From Pseudomonas syringae (GTDB lineage Bacteria > Pseudomonadota > Gammaproteobacteria > Pseudomonadales > Pseudomonadaceae): a stretch of DNA of 64,000 nt. Shown piece by piece: positions 18,071 to 27,214 of the stretch; position 1 is the stretch's first letter, and the number at the start of each line of letters is the position of its first letter. The DNA lies in the NCBI RefSeq assembly GCF_021606685.1, contig NZ_WKCB01000005.1, positions 1-64,000 on the forward strand. Reading direction: 5' to 3'. The position numbers and the translations under genes are program-made. Below the pieces are notes generated by a model. It saw nothing but the letters and a program-made list of their open reading frames with translations, was not told the DNA's origin and did no database searches.

Positions 18071-19612
18071 ATGACTCATTTCGATCTTGGCCGCCGCCGC
18101 GTGATGCAAGCCGTCGGCGCCGGCCTGTTGCTGCCGGGCCTGGCGCCGGCAGTGATCGCGTCGGTCAAGGACCGTCCGCAACTCACCGATGGCGTGCAGT
18201 CCGGCGACCTGCTGGGCGACCGCGCGATGATCTGGAGCCGCAGCGACCGCCCCGCGAAAATGGTGGTGGAGTGGGACACCCGCAGTGTGTTCAGCAACCC
18301 GCGCAAATTCGTCTCGCCGCTGGCCGACAGCCGCACTGATTTTACCGCCCGCGTCGAACTCACCGGCCTGCCCGTCGACCAGGCGATTTTCTACCGCGTG
18401 CACTTCGAAGACGCCCAGACCGGCGTGGCCAGCGAGCCCTGGTTCGGCCACTTGCGCAGCGTGCCGTCAGCGCGTCGCGACATCCGCTTTGTGTGGAGCG
18501 GCGACACCGTCGGCCAGGGCTTCGGCATCAACCCGGACATCGGCGGCATGCGCATCTACGAAGCCATGCGCCTGCGCCTGCCGGACTTTTTTATCCACAG
18601 CGGCGACACCATCTACGCCGACGGCCCGGTGCCTGCACAGCTGACCACCGAAGGCGGGCGTATCTGGCGCAACATCACCACCGACGCCAAGAGCAAAGTC
18701 GCCGAAACCCTGGATGAATATCGCGGCAATTACCGCTACAACTTGCTGGATGAAAACGTGCGGCGCTTCAATGCCGAGGTGCCGCAGATCTGGCAATGGG
18801 ACGACCACGAGGTGGTGAACAACTGGTCGCCGAGCAAGCAACTGGATGAGCGCTACCAGACCAAGGACATCAACACCTTGGTGGGCCGTGCGAGCCAGGC
18901 CTGGTTGGAATATTCGCCGATGCGCCGGCAAAGCGCGGATGGCGGCGGGCGGATTTATCGCAAGCTCAGTTATGGTCCGTTGCTGGATGTATTCGTGCTG
19001 GACATGCGCAGCTACCGTGGCCCGAACGACGACAACCTGGGCGCGGAAAAACCCTTCCTCGGCCGTGAGCAACTGGACTGGCTCAAGCGTGAACTCAAGG
19101 GCTCCCAGGCGCAGTGGAAGGTGATTGCCGCCGACATGCCCATCGGCCTTGGCGTGCCCGACGGCGAAGTCAGCCCTGGTGTGGGGCGTTGGGAAGCCAT
19201 CGCCAACAATGATCCAGGTGCGCCGCAGGGCCGCGAGCTGGAGATCGCCGAGTTGTTGGGCTTTTTAAGGGCGCAAAAGGTACGCAACCATGTGTGGCTG
19301 ACGGCCGATGTGCATTACTGCGCGGCGCATCACTACCACCCGGATCGCGCGGCGTTTCAGGATTTCGAGCCGTTCTGGGAGTTCGTTGCCGGGCCGTTGA
19401 ATGCCGGGAGTTTCGGGCCGAATCCGTTGGATAAAACCTTTGGCCCGCAGGTGGTCTTCGAGAAGGCCCCACCGGCGCAGAACACCTCGCCGTTCGCGGG
19501 TTTTCAGTTTTTTGGTGAAGTGCAGATCGACGGGCAGACGGCGGAGTTGACGGTCATCCTGCGGGACTTGGATGGGGTCTCAGTGTTCGAGCAAAAACTG
19601 CAACCGGTTTGA
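18071..19612 (+). CDS. phoD: PhoD-family alkaline phosphatase/phosphodiesterase, Tat-exported
   Basis: A 513-residue metallophosphoesterase. The N-terminus carries a twin-arginine signal (LGRRRVMQAVGAG) and a hydrophobic stretch ending near Ala30, pointing to Tat export. An N-terminal PhoD_N beta domain precedes the metallophosphatase core with VWSGDTVGQG, FIHSGDTIYADGP, IWQWDDHEVVNNW and LTADVHYCAAHHY, the Fe/Ca-binding motifs of the PhoD family. PhoD enzymes release phosphate from mono- and diesters. The ATG at 18071 lies behind AGAGGG; upstream in-frame codons run into the REPIN and are not coding. It stands alone between two REPINs. A Pho box was not recognised. Confidence 0.93.
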   Translation: MTHFDLGRRRVMQAVGAGLLLPGLAPAVIASVKDRPQLTDGVQSGDLLGDRAMIWSRSDRPAKMVVEWDTRSVFSNPRKFVSPLADSRTDFTARVELTGLPVDQAIFYRVHFEDAQTGVASEPWFGHLRSVPSARRDIRFVWSGDTVGQGFGINPDIGGMRIYEAMRLRLPDFFIHSGDTIYADGPVPAQLTTEGGRIWRNITTDAKSKVAETLDEYRGNYRYNLLDENVRRFNAEVPQIWQWDDHEVVNNWSPSKQLDERYQTKDINTLVGRASQAWLEYSPMRRQSADGGGRIYRKLSYGPLLDVFVLDMRSYRGPNDDNLGAEKPFLGREQLDWLKRELKGSQAQWKVIAADMPIGLGVPDGEVSPGVGRWEAIANNDPGAPQGRELEIAELLGFLRAQKVRNHVWLTADVHYCAAHHYHPDRAAFQDFEPFWEFVAGPLNAGSFGPNPLDKTFGPQVVFEKAPPAQNTSPFAGFQFFGEVQIDGQTAELTVILRDLDGVSVFEQKLQPV

Positions 19613-19630
19613 TTTGGAATGCGGTTAAAA

Positions 19631-19737
19631 ATGTGGGAGGGGGCTTGCCCCCGATTACGGTGTGTCAGTCAGCTTAGTTTTAGCTGATCCACTGCTATCG
19701 GGGGGCAAGTCGAATCGTCGCACCGCCCCTCCCACAT
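19631..19737. repeat. REPIN with an altered right arm
   Basis: The left REP unit is normal (atgtgggagggggcttgccc). The right unit reads ggcaag, then tcgaatcgtcgcac, then cgcccctcccacat, so about 14-16 extra bases interrupt the stem. It separates the phoD and piuB ends. Confidence 0.8.
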
Positions 19738-19761
19738 TTGATCTTCAGTGTTTTTGAAAAA

Positions 19762-22287
19762 TCAGTACACATCCCGGCGATAGCGCCCCTGCTCGATCAA
19801 GCGCTCCACCGCTTCGCTGCCCAACACCTCATGCAGCACCTGATCCACGCCCGACGCCATCCCCTGCAAACTCCCGCACACATAAATCGCTGCGCCGTCG
19901 GCCAGCCATTTGCGCAGCACATCCGCCGATTCGCGCAAACGATCCTGCACGTAGATCTTCTCTTCCTGATCCCGCGAGAATGCCAGGTCCAGCAGCGCCA
20001 GATCACCGCTGGCCAACCAGCCTTGCAGCTCGTCCTGGCACAGGTAGTCGTGGGCGATATTGCGTTCGCCGAACAACAGCCAGTTGCGTTGCTGGCCCTC
20101 GGCAATGCGCGCTTTGAGCAAACTGCGCAGGCCGGCCAGGCCCGTGCCGTTGCCCAGCAGAATCAACGGCACCGGCGCGTCCGGCAGGTGGAAGCCACTG
20201 TTACGGCGCAGGCGCAGGCGGATGCTGGAACCGATGACGGCATGCTCGGTGAGCCAGCCGCTCGCCAGCCCCAGGCTGCCGTCGGGGTGGCGTTCCTGGC
20301 GTACGATCAACTCCAGCACGCCATCGCTGGCAATCGAGGCAATCGAGTATTCGCGCATGCCCAAGGGCACCAGCGCGTTGACCAGCGCCTGGGCGTGCAG
20401 GCCTACCAGATGCGCGCGGTTGTCCGGCAGTTGGCGGGTGGCCAGGGCTTGGTTGAGCGGTTGCGCCAAGCCGTCGACCACAACGCCGTCGCTGCTGGCC
20501 AGGCCCAGGCCCTCGAGGAAATGTTCGATGGCCCAAGGGCAGTTGTGTGGCAGCACTTCGACCAGGTCGCCGGCTTGCCAGTGTTGTGGCGACGGCGAAG
20601 TAAGCCCCAGCAAATAGACATCCGAACCGCTGCTGTCGCGGTTGAGCAGCTTGCGCTGGCTGAGCGTCCAGTTTTCATACTGGGCGGTCGGCCAGGCCGC
20701 TGCCGGGGCATGGCCTGTGAGTTGGCCCAGTTGTTGTTGCCAGAGCAGCAGGGCGGCGGTGTCGCCGCTGTCCACTTCCACCGTGGCAAACAACGGGTTG
20801 CCGCCCTGGTGGGTCAGCCAGAAATGCAGGCGCCGCGCAAAGCCGCAGAAGTGTTCGTACTGCCGATCACCCAGGGCCAGTACCGAGTAATTCAGGCCCT
20901 TGAGGGGCAGCGCCTGACCGAGCACGCTGCGCTCGAAGCCACGGGCGCTGTCAGGCGCTTGGCCGTCGCCGAAGGTGCTGACGACAAACAGCGCGTTGTG
21001 CGACTGGCGCAGGTCGTTCTGGCTGACGCTGCCCAAGGGCTGCACCTTCACCGGCAAGCCCGCCGCCTGCAATTGCCCGGCGGTCTGCCAGGCCAACTGT
21101 TCGGCGAAACCGCTCTGGCTGGCAAAGCCGATTAACCACGCAGGAGCCTCACTGTGGTTGGCGCTGAGGCCGTTGCGCGCGTCGCGCACCTGGCTTTTTT
21201 TGCGGCGACGGTCGAGGTACAGCAGCCAGCCGGTGATGAAAAACAGCGGCATGAGCAGGGAGCTGACGGTCAGGATAATCCGCCCCGCGAGGCCGAAATA
21301 ACTGCCGGTGTGCAGCGCGTAGACGCTGGTCAGCAGCCGGGCGCCGAGGGTCTTGCTGGCGTAGCGGTCGTGGGATTTGACCTCGCCGGTGGCCGGGTCC
21401 AGGTTGATCTGGTTCAGCGCCCGGTCATGGGGCGAATTGTCCAGCAGGTAGTACACCGTGGCCGGTTGCCCGGCGACGGCTGGCATGCGGATGTTGTAGG
21501 CCGTCAGGCCTGGGCCGGCGTTGCTGTAGAGGCTGCTCCAGATCGCGTCGTAGTTGGCCACGGGCGCGGCACCCTCGGGCGCCGGGCCGCGCTTGCGCGC
21601 GCGTTCGTTGTGTGGGGCGTCGGACAGCAGTTGGGTCAGGCCCTGGCTGTACCAGTCGTAGGACCAATACAAACCGGTGAGTGCCGACAGCAGATACGCC
21701 AGCAGGCACCAGGTGCCGAATACCGAGTGCAGGTCCCAGTTGAAGGCGCGGCCCTTTTTGCGCCAGTCCAACGTCAGCCAGGCGCGCCAGCTCGCGACCT
21801 GGCGCGGCCAGCGCAGGTACAAGCCGGAGAGGCAGAAGAACACCAGGATCAGCGTGCACGCGCCGGTGATGTTTCGCCCGGTGTCGCCCATTACCAGGAA
21901 ACGGTGAAATTGCAGCAGGAAGCCGAACACGTCCTGGCCGGCCACCTCGCCCATGTAGTCGCCGGTGTAAGGGTCGAAATAGCGCAACTGGCCACGGCGC
22001 TCGCCGGGCGGCGGGGTGAAGAACACGCGCGCAGCGTTGCCGCTTTCGCTTTCCAGGAACAGCATGGCCACGGTCTGGCCTTCGGTGGCTTCCAGCTTGC
22101 GCACCAGCTCGGCAGGCGGCAGCACGCCGGCTTCACGTTTTTGCACGGTGAGTACGCTTGGGTTGAGCGCCCGCAGTATTTCATCCTGAAACGAGACCGC
22201 AGCCCCGGTGATCCCCATCAAGGCCAGTACCAGCCCGGCAGTGATGCCGAAGAACCAGTGCAACTGGAACAGGGTTTTCTTCAACAC
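19762..22287 (-). CDS. piuB: PiuB-like siderophore-associated reductase: PepSY membrane domain fused to a flavodoxin/FAD/NADPH reductase
   Basis: An 841-residue fusion. The N-terminal half is a PepSY-associated membrane protein with helices near 8-35 ([21 protein letters not shown]), 140-160, 190-215 and 340-370. The C-terminal half is like the sulfite-reductase flavoprotein: flavodoxin ([11 protein letters not shown], about 390-520), a FAD-binding region (MREYSIAS near 640) and an NAD(P)-binding domain ([25 protein letters not shown]). Such proteins are thought to reduce ferric siderophores in the inner membrane or periplasm. It lies downstream of the TonB receptor piuA on the same strand. 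The order piuB-piuA-piuC matches my memory of PAO1 PA4513-PA4515. Confidence 0.88.
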   Translation of the reverse strand: MLKKTLFQLHWFFGITAGLVLALMGITGAAVSFQDEILRALNPSVLTVQKREAGVLPPAELVRKLEATEGQTVAMLFLESESGNAARVFFTPPPGERRGQLRYFDPYTGDYMGEVAGQDVFGFLLQFHRFLVMGDTGRNITGACTLILVFFCLSGLYLRWPRQVASWRAWLTLDWRKKGRAFNWDLHSVFGTWCLLAYLLSALTGLYWSYDWYSQGLTQLLSDAPHNERARKRGPAPEGAAPVANYDAIWSSLYSNAGPGLTAYNIRMPAVAGQPATVYYLLDNSPHDRALNQINLDPATGEVKSHDRYASKTLGARLLTSVYALHTGSYFGLAGRIILTVSSLLMPLFFITGWLLYLDRRRKKSQVRDARNGLSANHSEAPAWLIGFASQSGFAEQLAWQTAGQLQAAGLPVKVQPLGSVSQNDLRQSHNALFVVSTFGDGQAPDSARGFERSVLGQALPLKGLNYSVLALGDRQYEHFCGFARRLHFWLTHQGGNPLFATVEVDSGDTAALLLWQQQLGQLTGHAPAAAWPTAQYENWTLSQRKLLNRDSSGSDVYLLGLTSPSPQHWQAGDLVEVLPHNCPWAIEHFLEGLGLASSDGVVVDGLAQPLNQALATRQLPDNRAHLVGLHAQALVNALVPLGMREYSIASIASDGVLELIVRQERHPDGSLGLASGWLTEHAVIGSSIRLRLRRNSGFHLPDAPVPLILLGNGTGLAGLRSLLKARIAEGQQRNWLLFGERNIAHDYLCQDELQGWLASGDLALLDLAFSRDQEEKIYVQDRLRESADVLRKWLADGAAIYVCGSLQGMASGVDQVLHEVLGSEAVERLIEQGRYRRDVY

Positions 22288-22371
22288 GTCTGACCGCCTC
22301 GTCTATCCGGATATGTAGGGCACGGCGCGCATTATGCCGTGGGTTATCGAGAAAAATTCTGTTTTGCACGC

Positions 22372-22405
22372 AAAAGCCCCGCGCATCCGATGCGTGGGGC
22401 TTTTT
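22372..22405 (-). terminator. Intrinsic terminator after piuA
   Basis: AAAAGCCCCGCGCAT and ATGCGTGGGGCTTTTT form a strong hairpin flanked by A- and T-runs, between the piuA stop and the piuB start. piuB may therefore depend on read-through or its own promoter. Confidence 0.85.
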
Positions 22406-22423
22406 GCGCTGGGCTGCGCGCTT

Positions 22424-24709
22424 TTAGAAGTGAAAGCTGGTGCTCAGCAGGGCGGTGCGACCGGCCGCCTGGTTGGCGAAGTGCGCGGCGTAGGCCTTGT
22501 CGTAGTAGGTCTTGTCGGTGAGGTTTTGCACGTTCAGTTGCAGGTCGATGTTCTTGGTCAGTTTGTAGCTGGCCATGGCGTCGTAGCGGGTGTAGGACGG
22601 CACGTAAACGGTGTTGGCCGCATCGCCGTACACCTGATCGACGTAGAACGCGCCGCCGCCGATGGTCAGCTTGGACGTGATGTCATACGTGGTCCACAGG
22701 CTGAACGCGTTCTGCGGGGTGTTGGGCATCTGGTTGCCTTGGTTGGAACCGGGCTGCACCACGGCCTGACGGTTGCCGTTCTTGCCAGGGTCGACCAGCT
22801 CGCTTTTCAGGTAGCTGTAGCCGGCGAACACTTGCCACTGATCGGTGATTTTGCCGCTGGCCGACAGCTCCAGGCCATCGACGCGGGATTCACCGGCGGT
22901 TTCATAGGTGTTGGAGTCCACCAGGATGCGCGTGTTTTTCTTCTCGGTGCGAAACACCGCTGCGGCCAGGGACAGGCGGTTGTGGAACAGGTCCCACTTG
23001 GTGCCCAGTTCGTAGTTGACGGTTTCTTCCGGTTTCAGGTCGCTGGTGTTGATGCCGGTAGGGATCGCGTTGCTGTCGACGCCTTCGCCCACCAGGCCGC
23101 CGGCCGGCGAGGCCGAAGTGGCGTAGGAGGTGTAGATGCTGCCGTTCTCCAGCGGCTTCCAGACCAGGCCGGCCTGCCAGTTGAAGAACTGGCTGTCGTC
23201 CTTGACCGTGGAGCGTCCCGTCGTGGCGTTGGTGTTGGCTTGGGTGTCGAAGGTGTCGTAGCGCAGGCCGACGTTGAGCAGCCATTTGGGGTCCAGTTCG
23301 ATGGTGTCGAACACATAGGCGGCGCGGCTGGTGGCCTTGGTGTTGGTGCCGTTGTAGTTGCGCGCGATGCTGCCGTTCCAGGCGTCGTCCGGGTTCGGGT
23401 TGCCCAGTGAGGTGCACTGACCACCCAGGCTGCCGGCGGCCACGGTGCAATTGGGGTTGGCGTTCGGGCTGACGGTGTAGCCGCTCACGCGGGTTTCTTC
23501 ACCGGTGAATTCCAGGCCGGTGGAGTAGCTGTGCTTGAAGCCCAGGGCCTGGAAGCTGCCGAACAGATCGGTCTGGTTGGTGGTGGTTGTGGTGGTCGAT
23601 ACGCGGGTGTTGGCGCGACGCCACACGGTGCTGTACTTGTTGACGTTGAGTTTGCTGTCATCCGGCTGGGTCAGGATGTAGTCCTGGCCGGTGCTGCCGT
23701 GGCGCAGGGTATTTTTCAGGGTCATGGTGTCGCTCAGGTCGTGCTCGACGGAGAACGTACTGATATCGGCGCGGGTCTTGCGGAAGTCGCGATGCTTGAG
23801 GCCGTAGAAGTTATCGCTGTCGCCGCCGTCGGTGGGTTTGTCGTGCACGTGGGTGGTGGCGGTCGACGAGCTGTAGCCGTAGGGAATGCCAGAGTCCGGC
23901 AGGTCGTTGCTTTCCATGTGGTAGTAGCTGAGGTTGACGCGGGTCGGGGTGCCCAGGCCGAACGTCAGCGACGGAGCGACGCCCCAGCGGTCATAGTTGA
24001 CCGCATCGCGACCGGCCACGTTCTGTTCGTGGCTCATCAGGTTCAGGCGGAACGCGGCGCTGTCGAGGAACTGGCGGTTGACGTCGAGTACATAGCGACG
24101 GGTCTGGTCGGACCCATAGGTGAAGCCGCCGTTGGTGAAGTCCCGCGCTTGGGGGGTCTTGCTCACCAGGTTGAGGCTGCCACCGGCCGAGCCGCGGCCA
24201 CCGAACGAGGAGTTGGGGCCTTTGCTGACTTCGATGGATTCGATGTCGAAAATCTCGCGGCTCTGGCCGCCGGTGTCACGTACGCCGTCCAGGTAGGTGT
24301 CGCCCTGGGCGTCAAAACCACGGATGAACGGGCGGTCGCCCTGCGGGTTGCCGCCTTCACCGGCGCCGAAGGTAATGCCCGGCACGGTGCGCAAGGCATC
24401 CTGCAGCGAGGTGGCGGCGGTGTCCTTGAGGACTTGTTGCGGCACCACGGTGACCGAGCGCGGTGTGTCCACCAGCGGCGCGGTGTATTTCTGCGACGAG
24501 GCCTTTTCGACCTGGTAGGAGGTGTTGTCCTGTTCTTCGCCGGTGATGCTGGTGGCGCCCAGGGAGATGCTGTTGCGCTGGCCTTTTTGCTCAGTGTCTT
24601 CGGCTGCTTGCGCCAGATGGGCGACAGAGCTGGCCCCGAGGGCAACGCCAATGGCCGAAGCCAGCAGACGCGGTGAGCTGGCAGGTGTTTTTATTGAAGT
24701 GCGCGACAT
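22424..24709 (-). CDS. piuA: TonB-dependent catecholate-type siderophore receptor PiuA
   Basis: A 761-residue outer-membrane receptor. The signal peptide ends near AHLAQA/AED. The TonB-plug domain follows (DTPRSVTVVPQQVLKDT, LRTVPGITFGAGEGG, RGFDAQGDTYLDGVRD, GPNSSFGGRGSAGG), then a 22-strand beta barrel ending in the typical aromatic STSFHF. The ATG at 24709 has GGAAAGGA upstream; the frame is open for 21 further codons without a ribosome site. It belongs to the Fiu/PiuA group, which imports iron chelated by monomeric catechols and siderophore-conjugated antibiotics. It is divergent from piuC. Iron (Fur) regulation is expected from the family; a candidate site is listed separately. Confidence 0.93.
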   Translation of the reverse strand: MSRTSIKTPASSPRLLASAIGVALGASSVAHLAQAAEDTEQKGQRNSISLGATSITGEEQDNTSYQVEKASSQKYTAPLVDTPRSVTVVPQQVLKDTAATSLQDALRTVPGITFGAGEGGNPQGDRPFIRGFDAQGDTYLDGVRDTGGQSREIFDIESIEVSKGPNSSFGGRGSAGGSLNLVSKTPQARDFTNGGFTYGSDQTRRYVLDVNRQFLDSAAFRLNLMSHEQNVAGRDAVNYDRWGVAPSLTFGLGTPTRVNLSYYHMESNDLPDSGIPYGYSSSTATTHVHDKPTDGGDSDNFYGLKHRDFRKTRADISTFSVEHDLSDTMTLKNTLRHGSTGQDYILTQPDDSKLNVNKYSTVWRRANTRVSTTTTTTNQTDLFGSFQALGFKHSYSTGLEFTGEETRVSGYTVSPNANPNCTVAAGSLGGQCTSLGNPNPDDAWNGSIARNYNGTNTKATSRAAYVFDTIELDPKWLLNVGLRYDTFDTQANTNATTGRSTVKDDSQFFNWQAGLVWKPLENGSIYTSYATSASPAGGLVGEGVDSNAIPTGINTSDLKPEETVNYELGTKWDLFHNRLSLAAAVFRTEKKNTRILVDSNTYETAGESRVDGLELSASGKITDQWQVFAGYSYLKSELVDPGKNGNRQAVVQPGSNQGNQMPNTPQNAFSLWTTYDITSKLTIGGGAFYVDQVYGDAANTVYVPSYTRYDAMASYKLTKNIDLQLNVQNLTDKTYYDKAYAAHFANQAAGRTALLSTSFHF

Positions 24710-24765
24710 GACGTGTCCTTTCCCCAAGGATGTGAGGCCGCGGAATATAGTGTTAACAAGTATTT

Positions 24766-24788
24766 CTATCAATTGAGATACATTGCTA
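24766..24788. promoter_or_regulatory. Weak Fur-box-like inverted repeat upstream of piuA
   Basis: CAAT-N8-ATTG (atcaattgagatacattgct) lies in the only AT-rich stretch between the divergent piuA and piuC. It matches the Fur consensus only loosely, so the call rests mostly on position. Confidence 0.25.
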
Positions 24789-24915
24789 ATTGCACTGAAT
24801 TTACATTCTTTACACTTTTTGCTTACGGTTTTTACAAGCTCAACCGTCTTGCGCGTTTTACAGGGCGGATAGGAATCAATACCATTGGCGCCTCCCTGCT
24901 GACTGGTATTGCCCC

Positions 24916-25596
24916 ATGCTCCTGCACATTCCCGGCCTGTTCTCTCGCGAGGAGGTGCAGCGTATCCGCCAGGCCCTGGAAAACGCCGATTGGGCCGACG
25001 GAAAAATCACCGCCGGGCACCAGTCCGCCAAGGCCAAGCGCAACCTGCAATTGCCCGAAGGCCACCCGCTGGCCAAGGAAATCGGCGCCGCGATGCTTGA
25101 GCGCTTGTGGCAGAACCCGCTGTTTATGTCAGCGGCGTTACCGCACAAAGTCTTCCCACCGTTGCTCAATTGCTACACGGCCGGGGGCAGCTTCGACTTC
25201 CATATCGACAACGCAGTGCGCCAAGCCAGGGGCAGCCATGAGCGCGTGCGTACCGACTTGTCGTCCACCTTGTTCTTCAGCGACCCGGAGGAATACGACG
25301 GCGGTGAACTGGAGATCCAGGACACGTTCGGGCTGCAACGCGTCAAGTTGCCGGCCGGTGACATGGTGCTGTACCCCGGCTCCAGCCTGCACAAGGTCAA
25401 CGCCGTCACCCGTGGTGCGCGCTATGCCTCGTTCTTCTGGACACAAAGCCTGGTGCGCGAGGACAGCCAACGCACGCTGCTGTTCGAAATGGACGGTGCG
25501 ATCCAGCAACTGACCCGGGATGTCCCCGACCACCCGGCGCTGATCCAGCTCGCCGGCACCTACCACAACCTGCTGCGCCGCTGGGTCGAGGTCTGA
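24916..25596 (+). CDS. piuC: Fe(II)/2-oxoglutarate-dependent hydroxylase PiuC (PKHD type)
   Basis: A 226-residue dioxygenase of the YbiX/PiuC family. The iron triad His96-x-Asp98 (FDFHIDNAV) and His158 (SSLHKV) and the 2-oxoglutarate-binding Arg168 (GARYASFFW) are all present. PiuC accompanies PiuA/Fiu receptors and affects their use of siderophores and of siderophore-drug conjugates; its substrate is not established. The ATG at 24916 is chosen because the family begins MLLHIPG. The next gene starts two bases after the stop. Confidence 0.95.
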   Translation: MLLHIPGLFSREEVQRIRQALENADWADGKITAGHQSAKAKRNLQLPEGHPLAKEIGAAMLERLWQNPLFMSAALPHKVFPPLLNCYTAGGSFDFHIDNAVRQARGSHERVRTDLSSTLFFSDPEEYDGGELEIQDTFGLQRVKLPAGDMVLYPGSSLHKVNAVTRGARYASFFWTQSLVREDSQRTLLFEMDGAIQQLTRDVPDHPALIQLAGTYHNLLRRWVEV

Positions 25597-25597
25597 C

Positions 25598-26347
25598 ATG
25601 GGGTTTTTACTGCGCCGCGAAGAAGTGCTCAATGTCGAACAGTTGCAGAGCATGCTCGACGACTCGCCGGTGCGTGCGGCCCAGGCCATCCTGATCGCGG
25701 CGAAGGAGGGCGTGGTGGAGGCCCAGGCGCTGCTCGGGCAGATCCTCCTGGAAGGCCGCGGCATTGCGCGTGACGAGGCGCTGGCTTTGCGCTGGTTCCA
25801 AATCGCGGCCCAGGGCGGCCATTTAATGGCGCGCAATATGGCCGGGCGTTGCCTGGAGCATGGCTGGGGCTGCGCCGTCGATGAGGCGGCCGCTGCGCAG
25901 GAATACCGCAAGGCCGCCGAGGCGGGGCTGGACTGGGGCCAGTACAACTACGCCAACCTGCTGGCCACCGGGCGCGGAATCGCTGAAGACCAGCCACAAG
26001 CGCTGAGCTTCTATCGCCGGGCAGCAGAGCAGGGCCACGCCAAATCGATGAACCTGCTGGGGCGTTATCTGGAAGACGGTCAACATTGCCCGCGCGATGT
26101 GCAGGCGGCTGTGGACTGGTATCGACGCTCGGCCGAAGGCGGGGATTTCCGTGGGCAGTTCAGCTACGCGGCGGTGCTGGCCGACCGAGGCCAGGTCGAT
26201 GCGGCGCTGGACTGGCTGCGCAAGGCGCTGGCGGGAGGCAATCTCAAGTTTTTGCGTACAGCCCAAAATGCCCTGGCGGCGGCGAATGATCCGCAGATTC
26301 GAGCGATGGCTGAGGCTTACAAGCAACGGGCTTTCAGTCTTTCGTAG
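25598..26347 (+). CDS. Sel1-repeat (tetratricopeptide-like) protein downstream of piuC
   Basis: This 249-residue protein is built of about five Sel1-like repeats of roughly 36 residues, with the recurrent A-x-x-x-L-G-x-x-L/Y-x-x-G-x-G/-A-x-x-W-Y/F-x-x-A-A-x-x-G pattern (for example ALLGQILLEGRG...LRWFQIAAQGG and NYANLLATGRG...LSFYRRAAEQG). It has no signal peptide and is probably a cytoplasmic protein-binding scaffold. It lies in an apparent operon with piuC (one-base spacer), as PA4516 does in PAO1. Its role in iron uptake is inferred only from this conserved linkage. Confidence 0.88.
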   Translation: MGFLLRREEVLNVEQLQSMLDDSPVRAAQAILIAAKEGVVEAQALLGQILLEGRGIARDEALALRWFQIAAQGGHLMARNMAGRCLEHGWGCAVDEAAAAQEYRKAAEAGLDWGQYNYANLLATGRGIAEDQPQALSFYRRAAEQGHAKSMNLLGRYLEDGQHCPRDVQAAVDWYRRSAEGGDFRGQFSYAAVLADRGQVDAALDWLRKALAGGNLKFLRTAQNALAAANDPQIRAMAEAYKQRAFSLS

Positions 26348-26414
26348 CTGGCACAAAAACTGACATTAGTTCGCTGGCGAAAAGGATTTGCCCATCGTCA
26401 TCATCACCTCACAC

Positions 26415-26445
26415 AAGCCCGCTTGATCGTTAAGCGGGCTTTTTC
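26415..26445 (+). terminator. Intrinsic terminator of the piuC-Sel1 operon
   Basis: AAGCCCGCTT and TAAGCGGGCTTTTT form a hairpin followed by a T-run, about 70 bp after the Sel1 gene. Confidence 0.88.
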
Positions 26446-26486
26446 ATTGGTGTGTCTCGTGTGTATAAAAACATTGCCGTCTGGTG

Positions 26487-26503
26487 GTGTGTAATGTACA
26501 CAC
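26487..26503. promoter_or_regulatory. Candidate HicAB operator
   Basis: GTGTGTA-atg-TACACAC is a perfect 7-bp inverted repeat with a 3-bp spacer, 13 bp before the hicA start, where HicB-type antitoxins bind their own promoter. A GTGTGTATAAAA stretch lies just upstream. Confidence 0.55.
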
Positions 26504-26516
26504 TCAAGGGTGGGCG

Positions 26517-26699
26517 ATGAGAAGTCGAGAGGTGATTGAGTTGCTGGTAGCGGATGGTTGGTTTGAGGTCGCAGTGAAGGGTAGCCATCATCAGTTCAAA
26601 CACCCGATGAAGCGAGGGCGAGTTACAGTCCCTCATCCCAAGTCAGAAATTGCCAAGGGCACGCTCTACAGTATTTTCAAATCAGCCGGCCTCAAGTGA
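26517..26699 (+). CDS. hicA: HicA family toxin (mRNA interferase)
   Basis: A 60-residue dsRNA-binding-fold toxin starting MRSREVIELLVADGWFEV, with the family's catalytic histidine motif KGSHHQFKHP and the VTVPHPKSEIAKGTLYSI segment. HicA cleaves mRNA and halts growth until neutralised by HicB. GGTGGGCG precedes the ATG at 26517. It is first in a two-gene operon with hicB 55 bp downstream. The length is normal and no damage is seen. Confidence 0.92.
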   Translation: MRSREVIELLVADGWFEVAVKGSHHQFKHPMKRGRVTVPHPKSEIAKGTLYSIFKSAGLK

Positions 26700-26754
26700 T
26701 AGTTCTGATTGATGAGTTGAATGAGTTCCGTGGGTCTCGTTCAGAGGAGCAACG

Positions 26755-27156
26755 ATGAAATTTCCAGTGGTAGTTCATAAAGACGCTGATTCGGATTACA
26801 GCGTGACTGTTCCCGATGTACCCGGGTGTTTCTCGGCTGGTGGGTCTTTTTCCGAGGCGTTGGATAATGTCCGTGAGGCATTGGCGTTGCACTTGGAGGG
26901 GCTGGTTGCTGACCAGGAAAAACTTCCCCAGGCGTTGGAGGTGGATGCCCATTTGGATAATCCGGATTTTGCCGGTGGCGTATGGGCGATTGTCGACTTT
27001 GATCTCACGCCTTATCTGGGGCGCTCGGTGCGGTTCAATGCTTCTTTACCCGAGCAGTTGTTGCACCGAATTGATGAGCGCGTGCAGAAGGACCACCGCT
27101 ATGCATCACGCTCAGGTTTCCTGGCGACGGCGGCGCTGCGTGAGTTGTCTGCGTGA
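26755..27156 (+). CDS. hicB: HicB family antitoxin with a ribbon-helix-helix C-terminus
   Basis: A 133-residue antitoxin. The N-terminal partial RNase-H-like fold (MKFPVVVHKDADSDYSVTVPDVPGCFSAGGSFSEAL) is followed by a linker and a C-terminal ribbon-helix-helix DNA-binding segment (RFNASLPEQLLHRIDERV...SRSGFLATAALREL). HicB neutralises HicA and represses the operon, probably through the 26487-26503 repeat. AGAGGAG precedes the ATG. It converges on speC across a shared terminator. Confidence 0.93.
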   Translation: MKFPVVVHKDADSDYSVTVPDVPGCFSAGGSFSEALDNVREALALHLEGLVADQEKLPQALEVDAHLDNPDFAGGVWAIVDFDLTPYLGRSVRFNASLPEQLLHRIDERVQKDHRYASRSGFLATAALRELSA

Positions 27157-27169
27157 GTCAGGCAGCCAT

Positions 27170-27201
27170 AAAAAAACCCATGACAAGTCATGGGTTTTTT
27201 T
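27170..27201. terminator. Bidirectional intrinsic terminator (hicB/speC)
   Basis: AAAAAAACCCATGA-caag-TCATGGGTTTTTTT is a perfect stem with A- and T-runs on the two sides, between convergent genes. Confidence 0.93.
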
Positions 27202-27214
27202 ATGCGTGGCGTGC

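Noticed and set aside
22334..23410. Long Val/Gly-rich frame antisense to piuA
   Set aside because: Low-complexity shadow of barrel-strand codons.
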